Source of the DNA: Auricularia sp. M13
Taxonomy: Eukaryota; Basidiomycota; Agaricomycetes; Auriculariales; Auriculariaceae
Length of the DNA stretch: 64,000 bases
NCBI GenBank assembly: GCA_037042915.1
Contig: CM073198.1
Coordinates: 2,790,001-2,854,000, forward strand
Direction of reading: 5' to 3'
Below, in pieces: positions 34,201 through 44,853 of this stretch (the stretch's first letter is position 1; every line of letters begins with the position of its first letter). Below the pieces are notes generated by a model, which was not told the origin of the DNA, made no database searches, and was given only the letters and a program-made list of their open reading frames with translations. The position numbers and the translations under genes were made by a program.

Positions 34201-35977
34201 CTAACTCTCTGATGGCGGCGGAGGATTCACCTTATTTTCTACACCTAGCATATTGGCAAAAGCCTCGGTTTGAGGATTCGTGTACCACGGCGCTGCGCAG
34301 TCATCAGTAATGAAATACTAGTCACTAATGCCCGCTCACGCTGCATTCCCCTTGCGCGACCATGTTTTTGCAAAGGACTCGGCGCAGTCTTCGTAAAGAC
34401 CTGTACGTCCGGAATCTCCAGTGCACTGACGTTATTTGCAACCCACTCTCGCTCCCTTTCCACAAGGCCCCGAGCAGTCTCCTCACTAGGTAACGGGAGC
34501 GCAGCGCGACCAGTGGATAAAAATGGGTGCATCGCCCTCGAAATAGCGAGCCATTCTGGATCAAAAGTCAGGATTGGCCCTGTGCTGGCCACGGGGATTG
34601 GTGTTCGAACGTCCAAAACCTTGCTAGACATTAGACTTGTGCAGACAGCGGAAAACGTGGACACACCTCCAGGAAGGCGCGCTTAGGCAGACATTTATCC
34701 AGTGCCAAGAACTGCGTAACGCGCGGACTAGACGGTACTGTCGGGGCAGGAGTATGACTATCGGCGTCAAGGTTATCCAAGGAAATTTCATCCGGATTCA
34801 ATGATATTTGTAGCGAGGTCGTCGACATAGGCGCTGCGTCGCTTGGATCGTCGATAGAGATTTCGTCAGGATTTGGCAGAGATGTTACGGTGGCTTCGTC
34901 CAAGTCGTCTAGTACAATCTCATCGGGATTGGGTTGAGGAGCATCCTCGAGATCGTCCATGACAATCTCGTCGGGATTCGTGGCCTGATCCCGCAAGGCA
35001 ACTGCACCATGTTGGCCATGGTGGACGGCAGCTTCATACCGTACATGTAAATGAGCAGCGAACCATCTTTTCGGCTGCAGTTTCCGTAGCAGCGCCATCA
35101 TGGGCGGCGAGCCAAGTCGTCCGCTGTCTATGTCTGCCTTGAAGAAGGATTTGCGCTGCAGGAGGCGGGCCAAGTCGCCGTGGTGCTCAATGCCTTGTGG
35201 CCAGTCATGCGAAAGGAAGATGTCTGGTCTCGACAACTGACCCACGTATTGTCAACAGACATCTGGACCAGAAGATCGACCACTAACCAGTGAGAGCTTG
35301 AGAACATCGTACTCGCGAATGTGATAGCTGCTGCGTATGGCACTATGGTTGTACGGCAACGTCTCAAAGTGACCTGGTGTATGTTAAGTAGGGACACCTA
35401 CAAGGAATGCACCGACTAACCCAGTCGGTAATGAGGTTCGCTGTAGATTCCCGACGCGCCAGCGATTCGAAGACCATTCGCCTGGATGCACCCAGAGCCT
35501 CCAAGATAGTATATGTTAGGTGCTAGCCAGCCACCATGATAGCTTATGTTCGCGTTAATTCAGCGCACGCAATGCGTGCAATTCACGCACAGCTCCCAGA
35601 GATAGTTCGAGGCCTCATGATTACCGCCAATGACGAGAGTAGGTATCGGTGCTTGCTTCACCCCATTATAGTAGCTTGAATCTAAATCAGCATCGTCCGC
35701 GCGCTCGAGCGGCCCACATACTTGTGAAAGTCTCCGTCGCGTCTGTACTTCGGCGGCACTGACATGCATTCGAGGTCCATGAAATTTCTAACGGCCTGGA
35801 AGTCGCCACATATTATGAGGAGGTCGACTTTGTAGTTGTTGCGGCGCTCGAGCTCTGCAATGTGCTTGTACGTCGCGTCCAGTTCGCCGTGGCAGCAGCC
35901 CTCGACGGCGATCTGCAAGTCTTGCGCGTTTTGGCGAAATCCGGACGCGAAGCAGCGTGTAGACAGCGTACCTTCAT
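34201..35977 (-). CDS. DBR1: Lariat debranching enzyme with repeated NPDEI motifs
   Basis: DBR1 hydrolyses the 2'-5' bond of intron lariats in the nucleus. A two-codon first exon (ATG AAG at 35977) is followed by an intron and then [18 protein letters not shown]. The metallophosphoesterase residues appear in order: [71 protein letters not shown] and [12 protein letters not shown]. The Cys of GCCHGELD and the HLH motif match the family. Between the catalytic domain and the C-terminal domain lies an acidic linker with four copies of a NPDEIxxDDL-type motif. The C-terminal domain includes [21 protein letters not shown] and the protein ends in PPPPSES. It is divergent from the agmatinase-like gene with about 210 bp between starts. 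Confidence 0.93.
34750..34985 (-). repeat. Fourfold NPDEI acidic repeat in DBR1
   Basis: Four copies are encoded: [39 protein letters not shown] and [13 protein letters not shown], at irregular spacing of about 17-27 residues. They make an acidic, probably disordered linker after the metallophosphoesterase domain. Confidence 0.85.
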
Positions 35978-36185
35978 TTTCCTTTTCGATTTGGTAACAC
36001 GCTGTGGCTTTGGAGTCCTGACTCGTCTCGACGAGTGAGCAGCACGAAAGCAAAGACGCGCCACGGCGCGGCGGACATGCGGACCGGAATCTGGCGGGGT
36101 GCCGCTGAGCTTCCTCCGAACCAGCAAGCTGCAATCTCACACATTTCGTAACGATGCCGAGACGTTATCTTCGTTCTGCACACTC

Positions 36186-37921
36186 ATGCGCCTGGCTGCA
36201 TCTCTGCTTGCTGCACTCGCCTGTGCTGCCCCAGCACTCGGCCACCATGAACCGGACCCCATAGATGTCGTTCAGCCAGCGCCGGAGACCGAGTTCCAGT
36301 CCTGGCTCTCCAAGTACGGGAAGCAAGATGACCTACCATTCTCTGGCCCTCTGAGCTTCTCCCATATTCCATACTCCAAGTGCCTTGAGAATCCTGACGA
36401 GGCTTTTGACATTGCCATCCTGGGCATGCCATTCGATACGACGGTGTCTTACAGACCTGGGGCTCGTTTTGGGCCCTTTGGTATCCGCGCTGGAAGTCGC
36501 CGCCAGAGACCTGGGCGTGGTTATGTTCTCCATTACGGCTTTAACCCTTACACCAGTGGTATGAAAGTTATTGACTGCGGAGACGTGAGGAGAATGCCGC
36601 TTGGTTACTCCGAGTTGCTCCTCGCTTACACCCTGCATGATGTAGGTACCCATATCGCCGGTGCACAATGGTCTGGCGTTGGACCAGATGGAGGTGGCCT
36701 ATGCCGATTTACTCAAACGCCGTGTTGTGCATGACGACGTCATCAAGGCGACACGTTCTTTTTCCGTCGACGAAATCGAGAGGCCCCGGATTATTACACT
36801 TGGAGTAAGGGAATAATATCTTCTCGTATTACCGCGCTAATCTCTTACCAAGGGAGATCATACCATAGGTAACCTGACTGTGATCTTCTGCGTAGCTTTC
36901 AGCTCAAGCCCCCTTGTAGTTCTTCCCATCCTTCGGGCGCTGCACGGCGTCTACGGCCCCATTTCCGTCATCCACTTCGATGCGCATCTAGACACGTGGG
37001 CTTCTCCGCCAGTTCCTGCACCCTACGAAGCCGCCGAAATCACCCACGGAACGTTCTTTACCGCGTTAGTCTATCTCGTATGTGGAAACTACATTCCTAA
37101 ACTCGTTATAGTGCGCGCAAGGAAGGTCTCCTCACGAACAGCTCCGTACATGCAGGCATTCGCTGCAAGTTTTCAGTGAGTACTTACGGACATGTCGATG
37201 ACTACAGCATAACATCTCTTCCATTCGCTAGGGAATCGAAGATCTCGAGCACGACGATGCTATGGGTTTCGCGCTTGTCACGACCGACGACATTGACGAC
37301 CTGGGCGTTGAAGGCATAATCCAGAAGATCCGCGCTCGCGTTGGATCTGCCCCTGTGTACCTGAGGTGACTGAAGTGACTATAGTATCATACCCAACACT
37401 ACTGAGTCTTTTGTAGTCTTGACATTGACGTTTTGGACCCTGCTTTTGCGCCTGCGAGTATGCTTAAAGGGTTCTATGCAATTCAAACGGCTCACATCGC
37501 CACAGCTGGCACGCCAGAAGCTGGTGGCTTCACAACAAGAGAGCTGAAGCGCATTCTCCGGGGACTTGTCGGCCTCAATTTCGTGTACGTTACGCCAGTC
37601 AGTCTTGCTATTGACCTGGACTGATTATCTGCCACAGTGGTGCTGACCTGGTGGAAGTTGCGCCTGCCTATGATGTGCGGTCCCTTGCACTCTCTATGTC
37701 ATCGCCTCGAATTGCTCACTTTGCACGTTCATAGACAAACGCCGAGACAACGGCTACTGTTGCCGCAGATATCGTGCACGAGTTCCTTTCAAGTGAGGAT
37801 ATCGTAGAGCCCGTGAAGTCTTTTATCTTACCCTCCGTTCCCAGTGTTCCTCGTACCCAAGACGCCGGAGGAGAGTAACAAATACTTCAAGGTGCAGACA
37901 CCGAGCCACTCCGAGCTCTGA
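36186..37921 (+). CDS. Secreted agmatinase/ureohydrolase-family protein
   Basis: Ureohydrolases cleave guanidino compounds to urea using two Mn ions. The protein starts with a signal peptide ([19 protein letters not shown]), so it probably enters the secretory pathway. Family motifs follow in order: [29 protein letters not shown] with VIDCGD, IITLGGDHTI (joined over an intron), [26 protein letters not shown], the metal site [30 protein letters not shown] and VEVAPAYD. The DAHxD and SxDxDxxDP residues needed for the metals are present. The end is [13 protein letters not shown]. About ten introns interrupt the gene. The substrate (agmatine, guanidinobutyrate or another) cannot be told from the sequence. 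Confidence 0.9.
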
Positions 37922-38046
37922 GAATTTTCTGCCCTCCGAACCGTTGAATACGAGCGACCGAATATGAGCATTTGTGTTGTGTCTGAGTCGATTGGCTGAG
38001 TTTCAACCGTGATACCGACGCGTTTGGGCCAAACTTGAGACAACAA

Positions 38047-39086
38047 ATGGAAGTCACGCTCCACCACCAACTTGGCGGCACAAACAACGCGTCTCTAAGC
38101 GACAAGTCAGCGTCGCGTCTCGTCCGCGCCGCATTCGGCACGGATGGCTGGCAGACACTGGATTTGAGGGACGCGGAATGTAATCGTAAGCGACAACGAC
38201 GAGGATCTACCCTTCTAACCAGCGGTTCAGCAGGCCATTTCAGCGCACATCCGCTGTTCCATGCGTTTTGCTCTCTGCAGAGGCAGTGGCATTGATACCA
38301 GAATGGGGTGACGACCCGACATCTACACCTGCCGCTGCAGAATCCGCGCGCGTGCCTACGACGGTCGATTACTCAGCACCATTCGATTCCACCAACATTC
38401 CGAGGGACGAGCGTAATAGAACGCGGCATACAGCGTCGCGTAATGAAACGACGCTGCCTCCTTCTAAGAGACGCAAAGTACAGCTTTCGCCGCTGTATCA
38501 TCTTATTGATCAGGTTCGCTTGCCTTCGTGGTCACTGGGGCACTCGCTGAACGTTTCGTAGCCTCATCAATATTTTTCGCCAGAACCCTCGGCGGCGCCA
38601 TCTCCAAACCCGATGGATACACTGCCTGAACACCCTGTTCGTGATTATTTGCAAGACGGCGCGCGTGATTACCTCCATATGCGGCATAAACGCGTTGCAT
38701 GGATCGTTCCAATACGCGGAAAGCCTTTGGACGCGCCAAAGTGCACGGCAGCTGCCTTTGTTCCAACACTCTCTGCTCTCCTCGCAGGAGCTGGTGCACC
38801 TCTCGTCTGGAGGACGGAAACTGCTCGTGCATTCTGGGACTTCCTCATCCGAATTCGAAAACAGCACGTCTTTGGTCAGGTGGGCATCGCCTACGAGCCT
38901 GCCCTCGATTATGACTACATCAAGGTCTACCATTCGGCTCCCTATTCTCTGCGACTGCGGACAGCGCTGGATAGCTTTCGCAACGAGGCAGACGTGCCCC
39001 CCAAGGGTGCCAAGGCGTACCGACCGTTAAAATGCGCAGTCCTCCTCCTTGTCGATGAACTCAACCATGGGCTTCTATTTGCATGA
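38047..39086 (+). CDS. Uncharacterised protein with basic N-terminal region
   Basis: I do not recognise this family. The ATG at 38047 begins MEVTLHHQLGG and an intron (about 38175-38280) leads into EAVALIPEWGDDP. A basic stretch PSKRRKVQLSPLYHLIDQ resembles a nuclear localisation signal. After another intron comes a well-ordered C-terminal block of about 170 residues (DTLPEHPVRDYLQDGARDYL, HKRVAWIVPIRGKP, LVWRTETARAFWDFLIRIRK, AYEPALDYDYIKVYHSAPYS) ending DELNHGLLFA. The composition and open frame look like real coding sequence. It sits head to tail between the agmatinase-like and PalI-like genes. Confidence 0.6.
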
Positions 39087-39411
39087 CATCGACCCGCGCC
39101 CCCGGTCCATTATCCCTGAGCTGCGCACAGACGGGCATGTCCCATAAGTGCCTTGGTATTTCGTTCGTCTGCATTGATCATTTTCCTGCATTCTATTGTT
39201 ATTGGACCATGTATCTTGTACTGGTAGTGCTCTTTGCCCCATATTAGCTAAACGAATATATGGATAGTAGTCGTTGGACCTTGAACACTGCATGCGATGG
39301 TGTGCTGTGCACCGCTCCCTGGTCACTTGCATCCGGTTCGGTGCATCGGTGGCTATTTGACTGTCCGTCATCACAACTTGAGCGCGTACCGCTCAGCTCC
39401 TCTACGTCGCA
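39087..39411. other. Gap upstream of the PalI-like gene
   Basis: 325 bp without a gene. It should hold the 3' UTR of the upstream unknown gene and the promoter of the PalI-like gene. AT-rich stretches such as aaacgaatatatgg near 39250 are possible core-promoter elements. Confidence 0.4.
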
Positions 39412-41349
39412 ATGGGTCTCCGACCAGCTACTCCCGGCTTCATAGTGACTCTGGCAGCCACGATATGCCTCGCGCTTGTTGTATTCTCTGTCCCTTGGCT
39501 CAAATCGGTGTACTTCCTCCAGGCGCACATTGACAGCAACGGTGTCAACGGAACCCTCACACTCGGAGTGCTGGGATACTGTCTAGACATAGGAGCGGGA
39601 GACCAGTGCTCAAAGCCCAGCATAGGGTACGAGTTTGGTGCGTCTCGCTGTCCAGATGTGCCGTAGTTCGGATGTTGACCGTGCACCCTCAAGACCCCAA
39701 CGTCGTTCTCGGCATCACCAACCGCATCGACATACCCAATGTCGTCGTCAAGTGGATTACCTACGCCCTCGTGCTTCACGTCGTAGCGCTCGTTCTCGCC
39801 GCCGTGTCAGCCCTCTTCGGCCTGTTGGCGCATGTCAGAGAGATGTCGATGGTTTGCTGCTCGAATTGCTTCTCTGGTTTCGCGGCATCCATGGCTCTTA
39901 TAGCCTTCATCTTTGACATCGCTTTCTTCTTTCTCGTTCGCTCTCGTATCAATGCAGTTGGCGGCCAGGCCGCCATCGGAACGGGAGTCTGGCTTACACT
40001 CGCCGCATGGGTACTGCTGTTCTTCGCGAGCTGCTTCTACGGCTTTGGACAGTGTTGTTTGCGCCGTCGCCCTCGCGTTCCAGGGCAAAGTGGTCGCACT
40101 GGCAGCGAGCATTACACGCCGCCTTATACCAAGCCAGACCAGAGCCAGGGGGCGGATCCAATGCGCATGGACGCCATCAAAGCTGAGGCAGAGCGCAAGC
40201 AGCGCCAACGCACTACTGAGGGTGGCCTCCCCGCGTTCGCGGAATACGAGTCGAAGCCGCTTCGGACGCAGTTCATCGAGGAATCGGATGAAGAAGACGT
40301 TCCCCAGCAACCATATCGCGACGGTGCCGAACCTCGGCGGCAGCCCACTATGCCCGCTGCCGCAGTAGCAACAGGCTACACCCCCGCGCCGAAGGGGACA
40401 TCAGCGATGGACGAGTACTATTCGCCGACTAGGCAGCCACAACAGCCCGCTGTTTCATACCCACCCCAGCCCCGCCAGTGGCAACAGAATCAGCAACCGT
40501 CGCACGCCCAGATCGCTTCGCACTATCCCGAAATTGTCGAGCCTCAGCCGTCCTTTGCACCGCCGCCGTCTACTACTCCGGCTCCAGCTGTCGGCCATGC
40601 CCTCTTCGCCGGCTACGGTGCTGCAGGTGGTGGTCATGACCAATATCTTTCTACTGCTACGAACGCCCAGGAATATGGTCACGAGGCGCGCGGGACATCT
40701 TGTAAGCTCCAATTCTTTGCCATCTCTTGCCCTACTCATTGCTATCACAGACCACTCTGCACATTCCTACTTCCCCTCGACCTACTCCCAACCAGAATAC
40801 ACACAGAACGGATATGGTCATTCAGCTTCTGCACCAAACGTGTACCAGCCACAGCAGCCTTCCTCCTTCCCGCAGCCATCAGGAGGTGGATATCTGCCTG
40901 CTGGCGCACAACAACCTCAGCCCACTCCTGCAGAGTCGTACTATACTGCCAATGCGTCTACACCATCGGCATACACTCCCACACCACCGGCTATCCTTCA
41001 GCCAGGTTATCGCGACTCTGGGGCAACGGATGGCTCGTATTATTCCTACCAAGCTACTCCACAAATGCCACAGCCGCCACAGAGCGCGTCATCGCTGCCA
41101 TATGCGTTAACTCCTGGTCGGATCAACACAGCGCAGCCTCCCACCCCGTCCTTCGCAGGACAGCAGGCGCAACCGCCTGCACGCCAGCAGTCTGTACCTG
41201 CGCCTCCTCGAGGACCGCGGTCACCGACATCCTCGACGAGCCCAAGCGGATGGGCAACGCGACGCACTAGCGTAACGCCGTCGGACCTGCCGCCTAGTTA
41301 CGAAGGCCCGAGCTCATCCGCGTACCATGCGCCCGCGGAGAAGTCCTGA
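39412..41349 (+). CDS. PalI/Rim9-SUR7 family membrane protein
   Basis: PalI/Rim9 proteins are four-pass plasma-membrane proteins that assist the ambient-pH receptor. The first helix (IVTLAATICLALVVFSVPWL) is followed by an extracellular loop with GYCLDIGAGDQCSKPSIGY, matching the GLGYC-type loop of SUR7/PalI proteins. An intron follows (about 39639-39695). Then come three more hydrophobic segments: YALVLHVVALVLAAVSALFGLL, GFAASMALIAFIFDIAFFFLV and GVWLTLAAWVLLFFASCFYGFG. The cytoplasmic tail is long, disordered and rich in Gln, Pro and Tyr, with a PPSY motif near the end that could bind a WW-domain ubiquitin ligase. A second intron of about 100 nt lies near 40699-40797. Confidence 0.85.
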
Positions 41350-41533
41350 ACTTCCTGACAATGTCTTGACGTCCATTCTTGTAGTTCTTCGGCATTGTAT
41401 ATATCCGCTACACGGACGATTGCTTGATGCCCATAATGCTAACGTCGAATGCACGAGCAGGATATGACCTAAACAAGAGTTGTGGCTGTCTGCGTTTGAG
41501 CTGGGTGTGGAATGGGATGAGCGAGGCGGATGG

Positions 41534-43571
41534 CTATGAAGACGTGGGCATTGGTCGAGCCTTCGGCACTAGCGCTGTGGAAATCGATGCCGACTTGGAT
41601 TTCGGTTTGTCTTTCCGCCTGCGCACAAACTGTGAAGGTCGGGCATTGAGCGGGAAGAGGTCCCTCCACATGCGCAGAGCGTCTCGTCTCACGAAGCGCG
41701 CGGGCCAGCGTTCGCCCATGGCGATGAAACAAGCTACTTGCAGGCGCATGCAGCGGATGCCAAACATGACTGCTCGCCGATACCCAGACTGAAGAGCTTG
41801 GGTGAAGCATTCCACACCCTTCTCGGCCTATCGACATAATCAACCAAGGAAGAAAACAGGTAGGGATGTGGCGAGCTTACCAGTTCCCTAGCCTCTTTAT
41901 ACTCGCCGAGTGCGAAGTGTACTCGGGCCAAGGATAGGTGACAGTAGCCCACGTGGAAACCAGGTGGTCGCAGATTCTGCTCGCGTTCCAGAAATCTCTG
42001 CAGTTGCTGAAATGCTGCGAGAGCATCCCTTGTCAGACCGAGCCTCTGGTAGAAAGCCGCGCGGTGGTGCAGAGTCTGTAAGGCGGCAAGTCGCTCCTTG
42101 GCATTGGAAAGAGTTGGGATGGCTGTTCGTAATAGCGACAGAGCTTCCAAGTTGGCTCGGAGAGCATCATCCCTTCGACCTCTGCGTGCGAGGTCGTCAC
42201 TATGGTGACCAAGCGCGAGAGCAAGCCCTACAGATTGCGATGTGTCGACGTGCCGGAGTTGTCTATGAACCGCAACACATGTTTGCGTGAGTGCTGGGTC
42301 TCGGATGCGATACCTTGCCCCGAGTTCAGCCTGCCTCAGCAAAGATGTTGCATACGACGCGAGAAACTCGGATGGAGACTGCCTGGCCAAAGCTCCCAGC
42401 ACTTGTGTTGCCTCCTGAACAGCACGAATAGCGTAGACGCCCTTGTTCCGGGTTTCCATAGCCTCAGCGTAGTAGTTCAAAGCGTCCGCGAGGCGTAGCT
42501 GCAGTTCCTCATTTTGCCATCGGCTGTATGCCCGTCGACAAACGTGAACACATTCGGCTATGGCATCGGAAGCTCGGCGGAGGCGCTCTTTGGTCCGTTG
42601 CTTGCGGTGGAGAGTCTTGAAGAGAATCCACATACGCGTGCTGACGCCGACGTAAAAAGTGTCGTAGTCAACCATCTCAGAAGGCCAGTCCTGTTCGCCA
42701 AGGCCGCTCGTAATGGAAACTGCTTCCTCGATAGCCAAGTATGCCGCTTCCACATCCCCCGCAGCCTCGCAGGCATTGGATAGTTGGTTAAGGCTGACTG
42801 CAAGCCGCACGCGAGCAGGGACTCCGCCGTCGAGACAGTCACGCGCGACGGAAACCGCAATCTGGCCGGTCTTTGCAGCGTCTTTGGGTCGATCGGCTTG
42901 AAGGTAGTACATGGAGTTCGTCTGGAGCAGCGTGGAGTAGTCCGGGCGCAAGTGCGGGGCAGCGATGGACAAGTCGCCGAGTATGACAGCAGCCTCAGAG
43001 ACTGCGGCAATGGCCCCATGTACATCGCCAGCTGTCGATAGTGCACGTCCAAACTGGTCGAGTGCCATGACGAGCTGCAGCTTCGCCTGATCCGTCTTGT
43101 CGCGGGAGGCAACAAGACGACTGACATCCACCGTCTCGCGTATGATAGGAAGCGCGGGCTCGAGTTCGGATGCGGCCAGGAGACGATTTCCTAAAGCAAG
43201 CAAAGACTGTCCAAGTGATAGCTGAAAGGCGTCCCGATTGACGGACACAAGGCGGCAGGAAATTTCAACGGCTCTGCGAGCTGCATGGATAGCGCGGGCA
43301 TGATCCTGTTGCATGGAGAACGTCCGGGACGACGATATGAACGCATTACGCTGCGCATCCAGTGATTCGATGTCCTGACCCGCGAGCTCACTGATATGAA
43401 CGCGTCGTCAGCAATGTGCGTATCACTTGGAGCTGTGGCAACCCACTGGGAATGAACCGTGTGGAGGGACGCGGCCTCCGACATCCTGCTGCCTGCCTGT
43501 GTCGGGTCATAAGACGCGTCAGATTGGCTGGCGCGTTCTTGGTGTTGAGCCTGAGCCGAAGCACGGTTCAC
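41534..43571 (-). CDS. Tetratricopeptide-repeat protein
   Basis: The main exon (about 43350-41880) encodes at least ten helical TPR-like pairs. Examples are RAIHAARRAVEISCRLV, LVMALDQFGRALSTAGDVHGAI, LAVSLNQLSNACEAAGDVEAAY, DALNYYAEAMETRNKG and YCHLSLARVHFALGEYKEARELV. A last exon, reached by an intron at about 41878-41815, adds VECFTQALQSGYRRAVMFGIRC and a Lys/Arg-rich tail ending at 41534. TPR arrays of this kind occur in fungal STAND/NLR-like proteins, but no NB-ARC, NACHT or CHAT domain is visible here, so the role is open. The N-terminal exon (with SEAASLHTVHSQWVATAPSD) and its junction are tentative. Confidence 0.72.
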
Positions 43572-43817
43572 CGCGTGCGTGGAAGAGGAGCTTGCAGAAA
43601 ATTTGCACGCATGCCGAGGCCTTTGCTGACGAATGAATCGTCGAACGTGGGAGTTGCTAGAAAGAAGATAAGTACAGCGACAAGGGAAAGATGTTGACTA
43701 CTCACAGAGTACGCGCACTAGCGGGTAGCATGCACGCGTCGCAAGAAAACGAAGACCGGGAATGAGCGGCCGTGTGGCGCTGCCTGCTCTCTGCTCTTAC
43801 AACCCGGACTGGCACAT

Positions 43818-44740
43818 ATGTACCCTCCAGTCTCGCCCGATTACAACGAGCGCGAAGTTAGCTTCTACGGCTTTCCAGCAGGCTACTTTGTAATCAGGTC
43901 CAGAGCAACAGGTCGCGTTCTCGACGTCGAAGCCGACAACAGAGAGGACGGCACCGAAGTCATCCTCTGGCCGTCGCAGGAGAGCTCGCACGTTCTGACG
44001 CTGAGAGATCCCAGCACGGATAATCAAGTATTCTTTCTAGACGGGGAGGGTACACTATGTTCGAAAGCCTCAGGTAAGTCATCTTCAATGGCTATTGGGC
44101 CCGGTGCTCAGGCTTGGCATTGGCAGGCCATGCAATCGATGTTGAGCGTACGGCACACCCGCGCTCGCGCAAGGGACCATCCTAATCTCCACCTGCAGAA
44201 GGGAGGCTCGTTCTACGGCACCGCCGCCCAACAACGATACCATATCCCAACACGTACTCTCATCCCATGCCCAAGTTCGAATACCTAGAGGAGGACGGCA
44301 CAATAACTCTCAGGTTTCCAGCGTCTAAAGCTCCCGAGAAAGAGTTCATGCTGGCGGCTCTGCCATCCAAGAAACCTCGCACGCTCATCGACAATGTGGC
44401 TGATTCTCTGTCCACTGCTGCCACCGCGGTATTCTTCGCTCCGTTCACCTTGACCGGTCTTTCGAGTCCTACTCCCGCGCAAACCCAAATGGTGACAGCG
44501 GAGGAGGTGGAAGGCGCGGAGTTCTCACTGAGAGACCATGAACTAGCCGACGAGGATCTGGTGAACGAGGAAGGCCAACTCGACGACAATCCGGACATGC
44601 TGCGCCGAGTGCGAGTCTTTGCACGCGATAAGCGTATCAGGCTTGGTCCGAAAGCGCTTGCGCGACGACAGTGGGATGTAATTTCGATTTTGCGGCAGAA
44701 ATCAATAACGGGCTCTGGGAGAGCTGGATTCAGTTGATTC
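43818..44740 (+). CDS. Ricin-B-like (beta-trefoil) lectin domain protein
   Basis: The N-terminal domain resembles a beta-trefoil QxW lectin fold: YFVIRSRATGRVLDVEADN, TEVILWPSQ, NQVFFLDGEGTLCSKASG and, after an intron, HAIDVEQGRLVLRHRRP. Two introns (about 44074-44127 and 44152-44201) were placed so that these blocks join in frame. The C-terminal part (PKFEYLEEDGTITLRF, then an acidic stretch with LADEDLVNEEGQLDDNPD) has no domain I know. There is no signal peptide, so the protein is probably cytosolic. Similar single-domain lectin-like proteins are common in Agaricomycetes. The stop is at 44735-44737. Confidence 0.72.
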
Positions 44741-44853
44741 ATAATATTACCAGGAAGCTATTGAAGGGGCTTGTATTACAGTTACGTGGACGTATTGTAC
44801 AACAGCTTATACAAGAATGCACATACACATCGCTCATGACACGATCACAGACC

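Noticed and set aside
39606-41270. Continuous 554-codon frame through the PalI-like gene
   Set aside because: It only runs on because both introns happen to lack stops in that frame; the spliced ATG at 39412 gives the signature first helix and loop.
41534-43571. NLR-like immune receptor
   Set aside because: The TPR array resembles those of fungal STAND proteins, but no nucleotide-binding domain is present nearby.
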